From NCBI GenBank assembly GCA_024699855.1, contig JAMPIQ010000002.1:15438001-15502000 (forward strand): a stretch of DNA of 64,000 bases, written 5' to 3'. The notes under the pieces are model-generated. The model had not been told where the DNA came from and did no database searches. It worked only from the letters and a program-made list of their open reading frames with translations. A program made the position numbers and the translations under genes. This document shows, in pieces, positions 47,137 to 58,432 of the stretch (positions are counted from its first letter, which is position 1; each line of letters begins with the position of its first letter). Source of the DNA: Aphelenchoides besseyi (lineage: Eukaryota > Nematoda > Chromadorea > Rhabditida > Aphelenchoididae).

Positions 47137-47866
47137 GCAAGACGGAATTGCCGCTTTCAGCGAAATTACCATCTTAGGTCAATATTCGCCGCAGTCGCAA
47201 CGGTCTAACGGCCAGGTACTTGTTTTCGGAATATCTGCAATCAATAGCATTGCTTGAAATCGTATTGACTGCTTACACTTTCTTCACTCAGAAGATTAAA
47301 AGAAATCTAAGACTTCAACAATCGAGTTGAACTCAAACCAAGTTGCTTTTGAGATTCGTTGGCTGACGGCAACGTTACCAACCGTTCTATCAATTTGCTT
47401 GTTGAAGACGAGCACACATTTGATCGGCGGTATGTTCTGATTTGTATTTTTAAAAAACGGCAACTTTCAGGATAACAAATATATTTGGATCAACAAACAT
47501 CTCTTCACTTATTCTACGCCATATAATAGTGGATTCGATCTACATATTTGATCCAGAAGCTATGGAGTGGAAGAGCACGAGAATCGAAATCAGTGGACGG
47601 ATCGAGCACATTTCGACCGAGGGAAACATGTTCATCGTCAATGTCATGAACAAACAAAATTATTGCTCTGAGGCTTATCGTTATCTGTACTAGTAAGTAT
47701 AATGAATTGATCTATTCGATCAGTTAACTTATTTAGTACACTGGATTCATTGCTCAACTTGTCGGGGATGACATCTTGTCAAGGTGCTCAATTTGAATCG
47801 GAGTTTCAAACGAAGGATTCAGGAGTCACTAACGAATTTCTATCACTATTGTCCGTGGACAGATGA
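47137..47866 (+). CDS. Unrecognised protein, 3' exons of a multi-exon gene
   Basis: Supported exons: 47137-47215 (AAFSEITILGQYSPQSQ), a segment ending about 47427 (DGNVTNRSINLLVEDEHTF), 47471-47692 (YIFDPEAMEWKSTRIEISG; FIVNVMNKQNYCSEAYRYLY) and 47738-47866, ending in TGA. The last three join in phase across good GT..AG sites. The 5' end is not resolved: the join between the first two pieces would need a 28-nt intron or a missed exon. No domain or membrane segment recognised. It may begin in the 46.0-46.3 kb hydrophobic stretch. It converges on the TTBK-like kinase. Confidence 0.55.
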
Positions 47867-47983
47867 CAAGTGAACTTGTTTGAATTGTTGTTATGTGATA
47901 TCGTGTAAGAAATGAGATCTGTCATGAATCTACTGGTCAAATCATCACTCCTCTTACAATAAAGTCTTTTCGGTTTGAATTGT

Positions 47984-49572
47984 TTATGAATGAGCACGTC
48001 GACGAGTGGAACTACCGGATACAACAGTTCCCGACGGAACGTCGAATGGTTGGGGGTCGTAATGATGAGCCGCAATTGTCGGATACAACTTTTCTTCGGC
48101 TTCTTCTATTTGTTTCGGATCGGTGAGTTTTTTGATACGTCGGATTTCGCGGTGATGCGCCGAGTTTTGTTCCTTCGTATCTTTTTGGTCAGATGCGGTT
48201 GAATTGGGTGGTGGCTTTGGATTCGGATCGAGAGTGGTCAGTTGAGCGGAGTGCAGTTCGTGGTTGGTTTGCTCAGTCGCTTGTTGGTCTTGATTCTTGT
48301 CCACGGACTTCGAATCAATGTTCTCGGCAGCAGTTAAAGTTCCTAAACAAGACGACGATCAGACCGACAACATATCAGCACTTACCTTTGGCGATCAAGA
48401 GATTAGCAGCAGCATCATCGTTTGGGCTTAAGGGCGGCGTTTTGACTTCCAAATTAGCAATGTCAACTTGCTGTTGTTCAAGCGGACGTGAAACTATCTC
48501 TTTTTCCCAATCGTAATTGTCGGTGAAACGAATCTGTTTGTCTCGAATCGATTTCATGAGCTGTAAAAGCGATTGGTAGCGCCTCAAATCTCAACTAACC
48601 GTATCGTAGATGAACTTGTAGTCAGGACGATCAAGATAACCGAGAGTCTTCAAATGGCGAATGATTTCGATCAGAGCACTCAATTCATCCTTCAAATGTT
48701 TGCCTTCATCGTAATTTTCCTTGCGGACAAGCATCAGATCTTCACGTTCGACTTTCGCCCACGGCAAACCCGCACGCAGTTCGATGAGAGTGTAAACCAA
48801 AGACCACAAGTCGTCGACACGTCCTTGTTCCATTCGCTTGTGCACATTTGTGCTGCAGTATAGTGGAGTGCCACGCAAAAGAACCTGCAAGATCTTCAGT
48901 TTCCGATGGTTTCTACTCACACGTTTGCGTGGACGACGAGTGGTCCAACGTTTTGTGTCCCAATAAGCGTATTGGCGAACCATTCCAAAATCGACGATGT
49001 AGAACATTCGACTGTCGAAATCCGTTGAACCGAGCAAACAATTGGCAGGTTTAATGTCCCGGTGAACGTAACCACATTCATGCAACTAAATGAGTTGATT
49101 GTGTTTTTGAATATCTGTTGACTCACTTGTTTGATGCTGTAGAGGCAATGAACTCCGATTCGAAGTGTCGTACTCTCGCTGAATTTGCTCAACTTGTGTG
49201 TTTCCCTCAACTTTACCAAATCGGCACCACACAAAGTAATTGCCAGAAAACTAAAGCAAACAAATGAATATCAAATTTCTGATTGACATACCTGTATTCC
49301 GGTCGTTTGCCTGCTTGAAAAAGTCGGATTGTGTTGGGACGAGTCTCCAAACGCTTTAAGACCTCTGCCTCGATCTTCAACATGCCGCCTTCTTCTTGGC
49401 CGTTCACCTCAACCTTCAGCGCCGCCATCGAGTTGGAACGAGACAAATCAGCAACTTGGTATACCACTCCATAGGCTCCAATGCCGAGTCTTTTTTCGAT
49501 TCGCCAACGATTACTCACGATTTTGCCCTCGTCAAAGTTAATTGCTGCGGGAACAACACCGGCTGCATCCAT
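47984..49572 (-). CDS. Tau-tubulin-kinase-like (CK1 superfamily) protein kinase
   Basis: Minus-strand exons from ATG 49572 to TGA-type stop at 47984. Kinase motifs in order: glycine loop LGIGAYGVVYQV, VAIK-equivalent AALKVEV, catalytic loop HRDIKPANCLLG, DFG in IVDFGMVRQY, activation segment GTPLYCSTNVHKRMEQGR, and DDLWSLVYTLIEL. The CK1-type APE replacement (S.N.H) and LPW are present, placing it with the worm TTBK expansion. After the domain there is a charged tail (RRIKKLTDPKQIEEAEEK) of about 130 aa. Many C. elegans TTBK-like kinases are expressed in spermatogenesis, and this gene lies 4.6 kb from the SSP gene; a sperm role is an inference. All catalytic residues are present, so it is probably active. 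Confidence 0.88.
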
Positions 49573-49847
49573 TGCGTACGATTCTTCAAATGAAATTGCT
49601 CGATTTGCGTTGGTTCCTGATTGAATTGTTTTTTAAATAAAAGTTTGCATTATTGATCTCGATTGTCCACAAAACAATAGCCAATCAAAGAAATCAACTT
49701 CTGTCGTTCTTGCGTTCAATATCACAGAACTTGATTTTAGCGATTTTCTAGTATGTTTTCGATTCCAATCCTGCTCTCGATCAAGCTCAGCTGTTCAAAC
49801 TCATAGAATTACAATCTTTTAAACTCATTAATAAGTCTGTAAATTTA

Positions 49848-50235
49848 CAGCTCTCCATCACTAACAGGAAGAGTTGCACAAACTTTTGCAACTTTGGACG
49901 ATTTTTGACAGATTGTTTGTCTTTGGAGAGCTCTCATTTCTCTCTCAGTTATCCGGTGGCTAAAAGGTTGGGCACGTTAAGGAGCCAGACTTATGAGCTT
50001 TTCATCAATGTAATATAAGCAATGGTTGTTGCCCAGAATCTCCGAGATACATCGATTGACATGATGGACGTGTCATACAAGGGAATGAGGGGTGTTGTGT
50101 TTTAGCTTTCTGGCTGATTGGATTTCACTGATATTCACATGCTTTTGAGTTTATGAGTAGTTGTTGTTCAGTTAATCACACGTCTCTACAGTCACTGGTC
50201 CCCGAGTTGTAATCAATGGAAGTTGGCTTCTCTTG
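49848..50235. repeat. Dispersed repeat, copy C (distal part only)
   Basis: Matches 5255-5650 and 44335-44700 from agctctccatcactaacagg through the ACTGGTCCCCGAGTTGTA region. It lacks the SSP gene part and the proximal kilobase, so the distal segment is mobile or duplicated on its own. Bases 50236-50865 hold nothing recognisable. Confidence 0.8.
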
Positions 50236-50865
50236 GATGCTGATGTCTGATAGCTGGTATCTTCGTCTAATGCATTTTCAGTTTGTTTCTTTCTACTGTT
50301 TGTGTTTGGAGCACAATGTTTATGCGTCCCACAGTCACTACAATTAATCACAAGCAACCTTTTGATCACGATTGTGGCTTAAGCTTCAGCAATTTTCGAG
50401 TATGCGATGTGCTGATTAGTTGATAATGAGTGAACGTATGCAGGCAAATTTGGTGTCTACGTGCTTCCTATGGTGTGCTTAACAATATTCCAAAGAAGAT
50501 TCGAAAATCCACGGTCATGAAATTTCGACCATGTGGCACGGATGTTAGTTAGTTCATGGTTCTTGAGCAGCACCACGTTAAGTCGCATCAGAAACATGTG
50601 AACTTTAACTGTTTGTTTTTTGATAACCCAATAAATGGCTGTTCAATCTTCGCGGGTACATCAAATAAGAACAAAGTGAGATCAATGAAGGAATTGCTAA
50701 CAGTTAGAGTTGTCAGAATTGGCTTGAGATAACAGCTGTCAAAGTAGAATGTTGGCTTCTTCGTAGCTCACGTATCGCTTGACATGTGAGTTCAAATCGG
50801 CCGACGAAAGTCGACGACGTTGCCGGGAGCTCATTCTCTTCTGAAATTGACTCCTAGTCAAAATC

Positions 50866-52250
50866 TCAAAACTGTGTTACCCGAAGCAAATCGTTTATGA
50901 CGTGGAAAGATAGGTGACGCAGTGATGGCCGGAGATCCAACATTTCGAAGAAACGAGCTGATTGGTATTCGCGTCCGCACGAGGCATATTGATTCATAAC
51001 GAACAGGGTCTTGGTTTTGTTTACAATTATATCGTAATGTCTACTTGTAAACAAAGCCACACGTCTAAACAACATCGGAGTACTAAAGCACATATCTCAA
51101 GTTTTACGTTGTTACAATAAGAACAAAATCAGTATTCTTTCTAGAGGTAGATGAGAGGATGAAAAGGTAGATTACCTGCATCTATGATTCGCTCGGTCAA
51201 ATATGAGTTGATAGCATTTGGTAGCCTTGCTATCACCCAAATCATTGAAACCGTATCCCTCAATAGACATAATACCATTTCCATTATAAATTTTTCTCGA
51301 ACAAGCGACGTCCCACGGCTAAACAACTTGGTGTTAATGTGTAAATCGTAAAGACAACTTGCATCGGTTTTGGGGCCTTCGACCGTATTCTTCACCCATT
51401 TAGTGTCGTTCTCGTAGTCAAGTGTGTACACACTGCTATCGATATGCTCGTTGAAGAAAAATAACGGATCATCAACGACGTCAAAAGCCCAATGCAATTT
51501 GTGCTCATTCTCATGTAAGGACTCAAACTTATATGGAAGATCGGGGATCTTCAGACGAGTTAGATGAATCAATAAGTTATTCTAGAACTATCTCGTGAAT
51601 TGAAAATGACGGGCAATTACCTCGTCAAACTCAAATTTGTAGGCATGCGTACGCTCAATAGATATATTTTGGTATACTTGAGAGAAAGGTTCATCGGGGA
51701 AAACATGGATAAGCATAAGATTATAAGAAGACGTGAAATAAAATCACACTGAAGGGATATGATGAGTATTTATAGATAGTTTTTTAGAAAAACGATAGAT
51801 GGTGAGCTCAAAGGTTTCTATGTGAATTTTACGGAAAACGTATTCTTGAAAATCTTCAGCACCCACGGTACCCAATGAATAGAAGTATTGGCCACACGGA
51901 CTCAGCTTTCCATTTTCAATTTTACAATCCAACGTCCCCATTACTTTTGGCTCAATTGGAAAGGTATCGTCCTCAACGCGAATCACCGTAGTTTTCCACA
52001 AAAATTGGGTCAAGTTATCGGACTTTATCGTGTAATAGAACGTTATCGAGTAGTAGAACGTTGTCTCGTCGATGAAGTCCAACAAATTCGTTAAATCCTG
52101 TGTGGATTCCGACGACTCTTCGAAGACTTTGGATATTATCATGGCGAATAACAAGTCTACAGCACTTGCAAAAACATCAAACTGAATTCTTACCGAAATT
52201 TCGCCCAAACTTTGAGATCTTTGGTTTAGAAGCTCTGAGACGTCCAACAA
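50866..52250 (-). CDS. Unrecognised multi-exon protein
   Basis: Minus-strand exons about 52250-51780, 51720-51625, 51588-51180 and 51093-50866 keep frame across GT..AG introns. The product is acidic and aromatic-rich. Notable stretches are TTFYYSITFYYTIKSDNL, GKLSPCGQYFYSLGT, FSQVYQNISIERTHAYKFEF, HWAFDVVDDPLFFFNEHI, and a basic C-terminus RPSLRHLSFHVINDLL. I recognise no domain. The alternating beta-like segments and a terminal Leu-rich piece recall nematode F-box-associated proteins, but no F-box is seen. A further minus-strand ORF at 52911-52672 (hydrophobic, LILLLDSLITSLMHALLI) may be an upstream exon or a separate gene. Confidence 0.5.
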
Positions 52251-53001
52251 GTTTGACCACTTTACAGGGCCTAATCAACACATTCTGACCTTGGATTCCC
52301 AACAAGTTTTGTTCAGTTAACGTTCGTCTTTTGGCCGACCACGAGACTCACTCAACGCGGGAATGTGCACACAAGAGTCCCGGACGATGCGGCCGTTTTT
52401 CCGCAAGTTTCTGGCGTTTCGTTTAATCGAGAACCGAAGTTTAGGACTCAAACGATCAAAGACATTAATGAGAATTCAGCTGTTTGTTTCTACTGGCCCT
52501 TTCGTTTTAAAACAAAACGACTAGTTTATTTCCTCCAATCGAATCAACACACTATCCGACTGAAAGCGGGCCCAAAAGACTATGGGAACTACGAGAACGT
52601 AGATTCGAATTAACAACCGTACGCTGATTTTGAAGTATCCGACTATGAAATAAAATCGACAATGTTTTTGTTCAACGTACGCAACGAATGTGTTGATTAG
52701 CGAGTAGGTCTAAAAATCGATAGACGTTAAGTTTCAAGTTTGTACTTACACCCTCATCTAGCAGTTTACCCGAAACGGCGAGATTCAGTATCGATTGGGG
52801 AAGTGCGTCGAAGGAGCAATGAAGCTTAGCGATCAGTAACGCGTGCATCAACGAAGTAATCAGTGAATCGAGCAGAAGAATCAAATTGATAGCGAGTTCT
52901 GGCCATGACATAAAAATGTCGATGATCGAGACGATGTAGAAGAGTTAAACGAACGAGAAGCAGAGTTGCAAGTTGATCCAAAGTCTGAAATCGTTTCATA
53001 A

Positions 53002-54227
53002 TCATGTCGACATTTGGCCACTTACCCTACATACCAGTGAATCGATTTGTAGAGTCGAAGGTTGTTCTTGTACGCAGATTCCGAACTCATCGACTGTGTC
53101 GATGATACAACGAGTTGGAGCGGCCAACGTCTTGTCGGCTGATTGGAACGCATGAAGTAGAAATCCATCCGACATTTGGCCATCGTGCCCTGAGAGTCCA
53201 GTTAGTTGACAATCAATTGGAAAGCTCACTGATTTATTCACGATTACTACCAAATTAAAACAACTGTGTCTGGAGTGAACTGAACGCGAAAAAATGAAAG
53301 AAGTTTTTTGAATGAAATTAAGTAACTGAAAAATGATAAATTTAAGGTGCAAATGAAGAATTTTTGAACTAGAGACCTCGATTCTGAATGCAAAGAATAA
53401 CGTGTGGGTACAAGACTGGTGTCCATTCACACACTTGATTCTTGAGATGTTAAGTTGATGATTTTCAATTAGCAGGTGGAATGGATTGATACACGAGCCG
53501 TTGGAGCACAGATGAGACGCATTCAAGACATAATCACATTTGTATTGGTAAATCAGATGTCTTGATTTTGAGTTGAAAAAAACCAATAGGCTGTGGAGAT
53601 GAGCAATCCTATCAGATTCGTAACTAAAATTGAAAATTAGTAAAGTTCACTACGAATAATTCATTACAGTATTTTTTCATATGGATAACCATGTTCGTCA
53701 GTACACCCATTGTAGCGCCAACGCTGATTGCTCGATTTTGCATCCGTTCGCGTAACTACTCTATCGATGTGTCTGATCCAACCATACTGCTTAACATCAA
53801 ACTGAATTGGGAAACAGATGTTTTCATCTCGCGTAAATGATCGAAGAAAATCGCCGAATAAACTAGCAATTACATTCATGGCGATGTTTGTAGAAGTTCT
53901 CTGCGTTTCTAGCAATTTGAAGAGACACGAGTATGATTTCGTGGGAACGTTGACCGATTCTGGAATTCCAGCGTTTTCTTGGAGCGTTTGGATGGTTTTT
54001 GCAACGACTAAACAGGAAAGGTTATGAGTTGTGTGAAAATTAAACCAACCAAAACAATTCATTTCGCATTGTTCGGTTTCGAGTTTGTTTCGGCACGGTG
54101 CACTTTCCGTTGACCACGAACATGCACTTCAGATTACGCGGACAGATGGCGGCACATCCGTTGATACGATGATCGGGAGAAATATTGGCCAAATGCGACT
54201 CCCAACGAATATGGGATGGATTGCCGG
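53002..54227 (-). pseudogene. Second His-Me finger gene, 5' truncated by a MULE
   Basis: Minus-strand reading begins exactly at the MULE end (54227) in mid-domain: GNPSHIRWESHLANI, aligned with VNPDHICWESQITNR of the 801-2540 paralog. Everything upstream of NPSH is missing, including the zinc Cys and catalytic-His strand of copy 1. Exons 54010-53664 and 53625-53002 follow, with the second zinc loop ASHLCSNGSCINPFHLLIE and SRIKC. Several key positions have decayed. CWRW of the paralog is RWRY here; the final CPHIIAC is CTHTLFFAF, losing the last Cys; and the frame runs on about 130 codons past the paralog's stop. Copy 2 keeps SH..C...C.NP..H. Probably non-functional. Confidence 0.68.
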
Positions 54228-56537
54228 AGTGCGTCCCAATTCATCCCCGCCGATTCATCCCCGCCCGATTCATCCCCGGTCCAATTCATCCCTCATAACG
54301 TTTCATCCCTAAAATTTTTGATCGCAAATTTGAAATCATTTAAAGAAACTACGAGCACACAAACATTTTTTTCTCAGATCTTGTTGTTTCGTCAGTGTTT
54401 CTTACTACTATTTCAATTGTCATCCAAATCGTATTTTCTTATTATGCTACGGTCGGGAGGATCCCAATTCATCCCCGCCGATTCATCCCCGCCCGATTCA
54501 TCCCCGGTCCAATTCATCCCTCATAACGTTTCATCCCTTCTAAAAATCCCCTTCGATTTCTAACACAAACATTCTAGAGTGAAGGTAAAACGAAGAAGGT
54601 CAATTTGTAAAATTTATAGAATGCGCGAAAAGAGTGAAAGTTCAAAAGAAAAAACATAATGCAAGTTAAGTGATTATGAGCAATGAATTAACTGAGAGAA
54701 TCCAAGAACCATAATTATGATTGAAAATAGTAGTAATTTAGAAGTTTCGAACCAGGGATTTTAAGTACTCCATTGGCATTCGATTGCCAAATCCTTCTGC
54801 CACAATTTGTTTAATAGCTTCGTGTCGTGTTTCCACAGCCAAAGGTCGTTTCCGTGAATGTGATTGAGACAACGCCAAGTGTTTATCCATGTCATCATCA
54901 CGCACGAGTTGAAGGTTTTGAAGCTTTTCAATTAAGGTCAAAACGCTTGGATGTTCGAAACCCACGAACTTGTTGAGTGCTTGATGAGCGCTTTCAGAGG
55001 AGTTGTTGGTACGCGAATCATCTTGCAACGTTCGTTCGTGCATATTCCTGTAATCGTATGAGTTACAAACGTAATCTTTTTAAAGAATACTCACCATATT
55101 TCGTGAGCGAACATTCTTGGCTTAACACGACGACCATTTCGTTTCTTCTCACCGATGTAATTGGTTTCGAACCAGGAAATTAATCCCAAAATTGCATTCG
55201 TTTGGACATCGTCAAGACTTAAGCTATTTAAATGTTCCACGAGTTCGGTCCACAAACGATCGATTTCGTCCAATGGAACAAAACTCATGGCCGCAATCAT
55301 TTTGCATGACCATTTAAAATTGGTATCTGAGTCATAACTCGATTTTGCTCCAAGTTGAGCGACGTGAGTTCGCAATGATTGCATAAGATGGAACCAACAA
55401 CCACGTACGTTCACATCCGGCCAAGTGGACTCAATTGCAACGTGAATTGCTTTCTCAAAATCGCACACAACATTTTGCGGTTGAAGTTCAGGCCACAAAT
55501 CTTCAATGTAATTGAAAACACGTTCGTAAGTGGCGGCAGTCTTGTTCTCGAGTAGGATATAAAACAGTGGATAAGCTTTCTTGACGCCGTTTGTTTGTCG
55601 TTCACCCATGATTGTGAAAAGCTGATAAAAAACGCGAGGTGTGATCTGAATGAAGATTAAACGAGTAATCCCTTGATCATTACCTTGAATGTGCCGTCTA
55701 CGTACAGTGTACGAACCAAAGATGACCACTCTCGATTCTTTTCTGCTCCAAAAATCAAGATACGTGAATGTTCAGGTTCTTGTTCTTGTGAATCCAAAAG
55801 AAGAAAAGCTCGATTTTGATAGAATTTGCAATGATCGGGAAGAACGACTTCGCTCGCGTTTGTCGGATCAATTGTTCGTTGTCCTCCTTTCTTTCGAGCC
55901 CGATGAACCAAATTGCGAAGTGAACTAGCACTCGGAACCTTTAAGTGCTGAACGTTCTCCACTTCTTCCAAAACACGAGCACGAATCTGAGTTGGTTTCT
56001 AAATTGTAAGTCAATGTACTAAGAACAAATCACCTTACTTCCACAGTCTCTCTAGCTCGAGTTTTGACGTCATTCAACATCATTCGACGACCAACTTCTC
56101 CTGGTGAACTGTCATGTCCCGAATGTGTTGGATACTCGTGAGCAACTTCACCATCCGGAACTTGAATCACACCGGCGTTTGTACGAACTCGAGCACGACA
56201 TCCTGTTCTTTGAAACAACGAACATCGCCATGAAATGTATCCATCTTTCAACTCTCGATGTTTCCAAAACGTGTGAGCATTGACGACGAGAATCTTCTGT
56301 TCACGATTTGACCGTAGCATAATAAGAAAATACGATTTGGATGACAATTGAAATAGTAGTAAGAAACACTGACGAAACAACAAGATCTGAGAAAAAAATG
56401 TTTGTGTGCTCGTAGTTTCTTTAAATGATTTCAAATTTGCGATCAAAAATTTTAGGGATGAAACGTTATGAGGGATGAATTGGACCGGGGATGAATCGGG
56501 CGGGGATGAATCGGCGGGGATGAATTGGGACGCACTC
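54228..56537 (-). mobile_element. Complete MULE (Mutator-like) DNA transposon with long TIRs
   Basis: Inverted repeats of about 227 bp (54228-54454 and 56310-56537), apparently perfect, start GAGTGCGTCCCAATTCATCC. The outer 85 bp are themselves a run of ATTCATCCCC-type units. A third copy of the outer 85 bp lies just inside the left end (54456-54540). No target duplication is visible: left flank ATTGCCG, right flank AACGCAGG. The element carries one transposase gene. Confidence 0.9.
54738..56320 (-). CDS. MULE transposase with FLYWCH zinc finger
   Basis: The ATG at 56320 lies inside the right TIR (MLRSNREQKILVVNAHTFW). Exons about 56320-56040, 55998-55684, 55650-55094 and 55049-54738 follow. 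N-terminal FLYWCH-type finger: HTFWKHRELKDGYISWRC, then C.ARV and H..H (HEYPTHSGH). The MULE catalytic core has a first Asp in TLYVDGTFKV, a second in VVCDFEKAIHVAIESTWP followed by the conserved GCWFHLMQSLRTHV, and a terminal Glu in RTNNSSESAHQALNKF, so the DDE triad is intact. All introns have GT..AG ends. With matching TIRs this could be an autonomous copy. It catalyses cut-and-paste transposition. Confidence 0.87.
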
Positions 56538-57970
56538 AACGCAGGAAAATCGGTTCAGTAACAACTGAGAAACAAGCGTTTCTTATCGTCAATGTTCACT
56601 GCGACATCCTGTATTAGTGACTTGTAAGTGGAGTTGGCTGCGAGTTAGTTGAGCGTTGAGATTGTTGAGTGACAGCTTTCTTTGGTCGTCCGCGTTTGGG
56701 TTTTTAAGATATTAGCGTTGCGAAAGCGTCGGGAGGGTACACACGGTTGCCGTATTTTACTCGCATGAAAACCGCGTATTTACAAAGCATTCGTTTAAAT
56801 CGATCGGCATTTTGCGTTTGTTTTTAACGTAGCGTTCGAGTGTAAGGTTTATTAACGGCTCAGTTGCATGTTCCTTCTTTCACATTCGCTTGACCATATT
56901 CTGAATCTGCAGGAGTGTTGGAACTTTCGAGACGTCATTGTTGTTTTCTCGCTGCAAATAATTTCAAACAATTACTCCGCATCGATTTCTGGACTTATAA
57001 GTAGAAGATTTCGAATGTTTCAAGGTTTGAGTCCTTTTTAAAAGTGTTTGCTGATTTGAGTTTTCATATCTTTCTTGAGCACTTTGGGATCTGTAGGTTC
57101 GTGATTATGTTCGATGGTTGAAATCTCTACAAATACACTTGTAGATTTTTCTGAATAGACGATGCGCATCCGTTACGGACAGTTCTGGTACGAACAACAA
57201 AAATAACAAAAGAAAATGGAAGGTCAAATTACGTAAAAACTTTGGTTTCTTCTCCAGATTTTTGGTACTTGTACTCGCTGCTGACAACAACCGAAAAACG
57301 TCGACTTCTCCTACCATTTGACAAACTGGTTAACGGTTTTGAATTCAAACGTGGTTACGTACGTGAGTTTTTGGACGCAACGAGAACGTGAAGAAACGGG
57401 AACATCAACGTTTTAGCGTACGGTCATTCGCACCGGCCATTTTGTTTACTGACATTCATCGTTCAAGTGGACGGCGGGAATGTGCGCGATTTTACCAAAA
57501 AAAGAAAGCGATCTGGTCGGAAACTTGCGTGTGTTTGTATTTTGCGTCGTTTTTGTCCAATTGAGTTCGCATTAGACCGGAAATTTGTTGACTCGTTTGA
57601 ATCGATTGGTCGCGCGATTTGATGACGAGACGCCGTCGAAATTTCGAATTGTTATGAGGGATGTTTATTTGATTGTAAGCAAGATATTACAATAGATGGA
57701 TATCGTGAAGAGAAACAAGACTTATGGGCGAAATGCTGGGATGGATGGGAGAATCATGGGAACAATGAAGTTAAAATTCAAAACCAAAGGATCGAGGGTA
57801 CAGAATACAAAAAACATTCGAATTGGAAGAAAAAGAAGAGAATTCACGAAAGAAGTCGGCGTTTTAGAATTTGCTACTCAGTGTTCAAAAAGAAGGACAT
57901 CTCACGAAGAAGTTCGGAATGCGGCATCCTCGTTGACCCGAAATTCTCGGTTCTCAGATGTTACACAGAT
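56538..57970. other. Gene-free flank left of the Ulp1/TOPRIM block
   Basis: No exon is convincing. A 60-bp segment at 57489-57548 repeats the sequence immediately upstream of the muscarinic receptor start codon (62481-62539) in the same orientation. A 96-codon basic plus-strand ORF (57696-57986) is unsupported. Confidence 0.45.
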
Positions 57971-58426
57971 TTACGGTTGTAAATAAGTTTTGGATTGGGG
58001 GACATCAGATAACGGATAATTCCAGTAGTCTTTTCCGTGTATTGCGTCAATTACAAGCGATGTGCGGCGCGTTATTGTTAGATCGTAGCTGTGCATGAAA
58101 GTGCACGCGGTGAGCGCCACACAGTATTCGAACTGGATCCGTTTGTAGAGATTGCGTTGTTCTTCGTTGAGTTGGTCCCTCCTCCTTCGTAGAATTTTTG
58201 TTATCTTGTCGATTCCAGCAAGATAACCGGCGAAATAACGTCGTTGCCAGTCAGAATAAACTGGTGTTCTTCCATCCGATTGTTTTATATGCGGTGGGGT
58301 CTTTTCCTGGTTGTAGCTGGTTAATTCCATATTATTCATCAGATTGGACAATGTATTCTCTGGTTTTGTCAGAATCTCTCTATTCCACCGTTGACAGTAT
58401 TCTTGTCGCAACGGCGGGAATAACAC
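57971..58426 (-). CDS. Unrecognised ORF downstream of TOPRIM protein
   Basis: Open for about 150 codons to a stop at 57971. It follows a possible acceptor (gaatag, 58430) in another frame from the TOPRIM ORF, so it is either the next exon or the frameshifted remainder of the same protein. The N-part is PPLRQEYCQRWNREIL; the middle has a basic helix ITKILRRRRDQLNEEQRN and FEYCVALTACTFMHSYD. No family recognised. Base composition resembles the neighbouring ORFs of this block. Confidence 0.4.
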   Translation of the reverse strand: MLFPPLRQEYCQRWNREILTKPENTLSNLMNNMELTSYNQEKTPPHIKQSDGRTPVYSDWQRRYFAGYLAGIDKITKILRRRRDQLNEEQRNLYKRIQFEYCVALTACTFMHSYDLTITRRTSLVIDAIHGKDYWNYPLSDVPQSKTYLQP

Positions 58427-58432
58427 ATCTAT

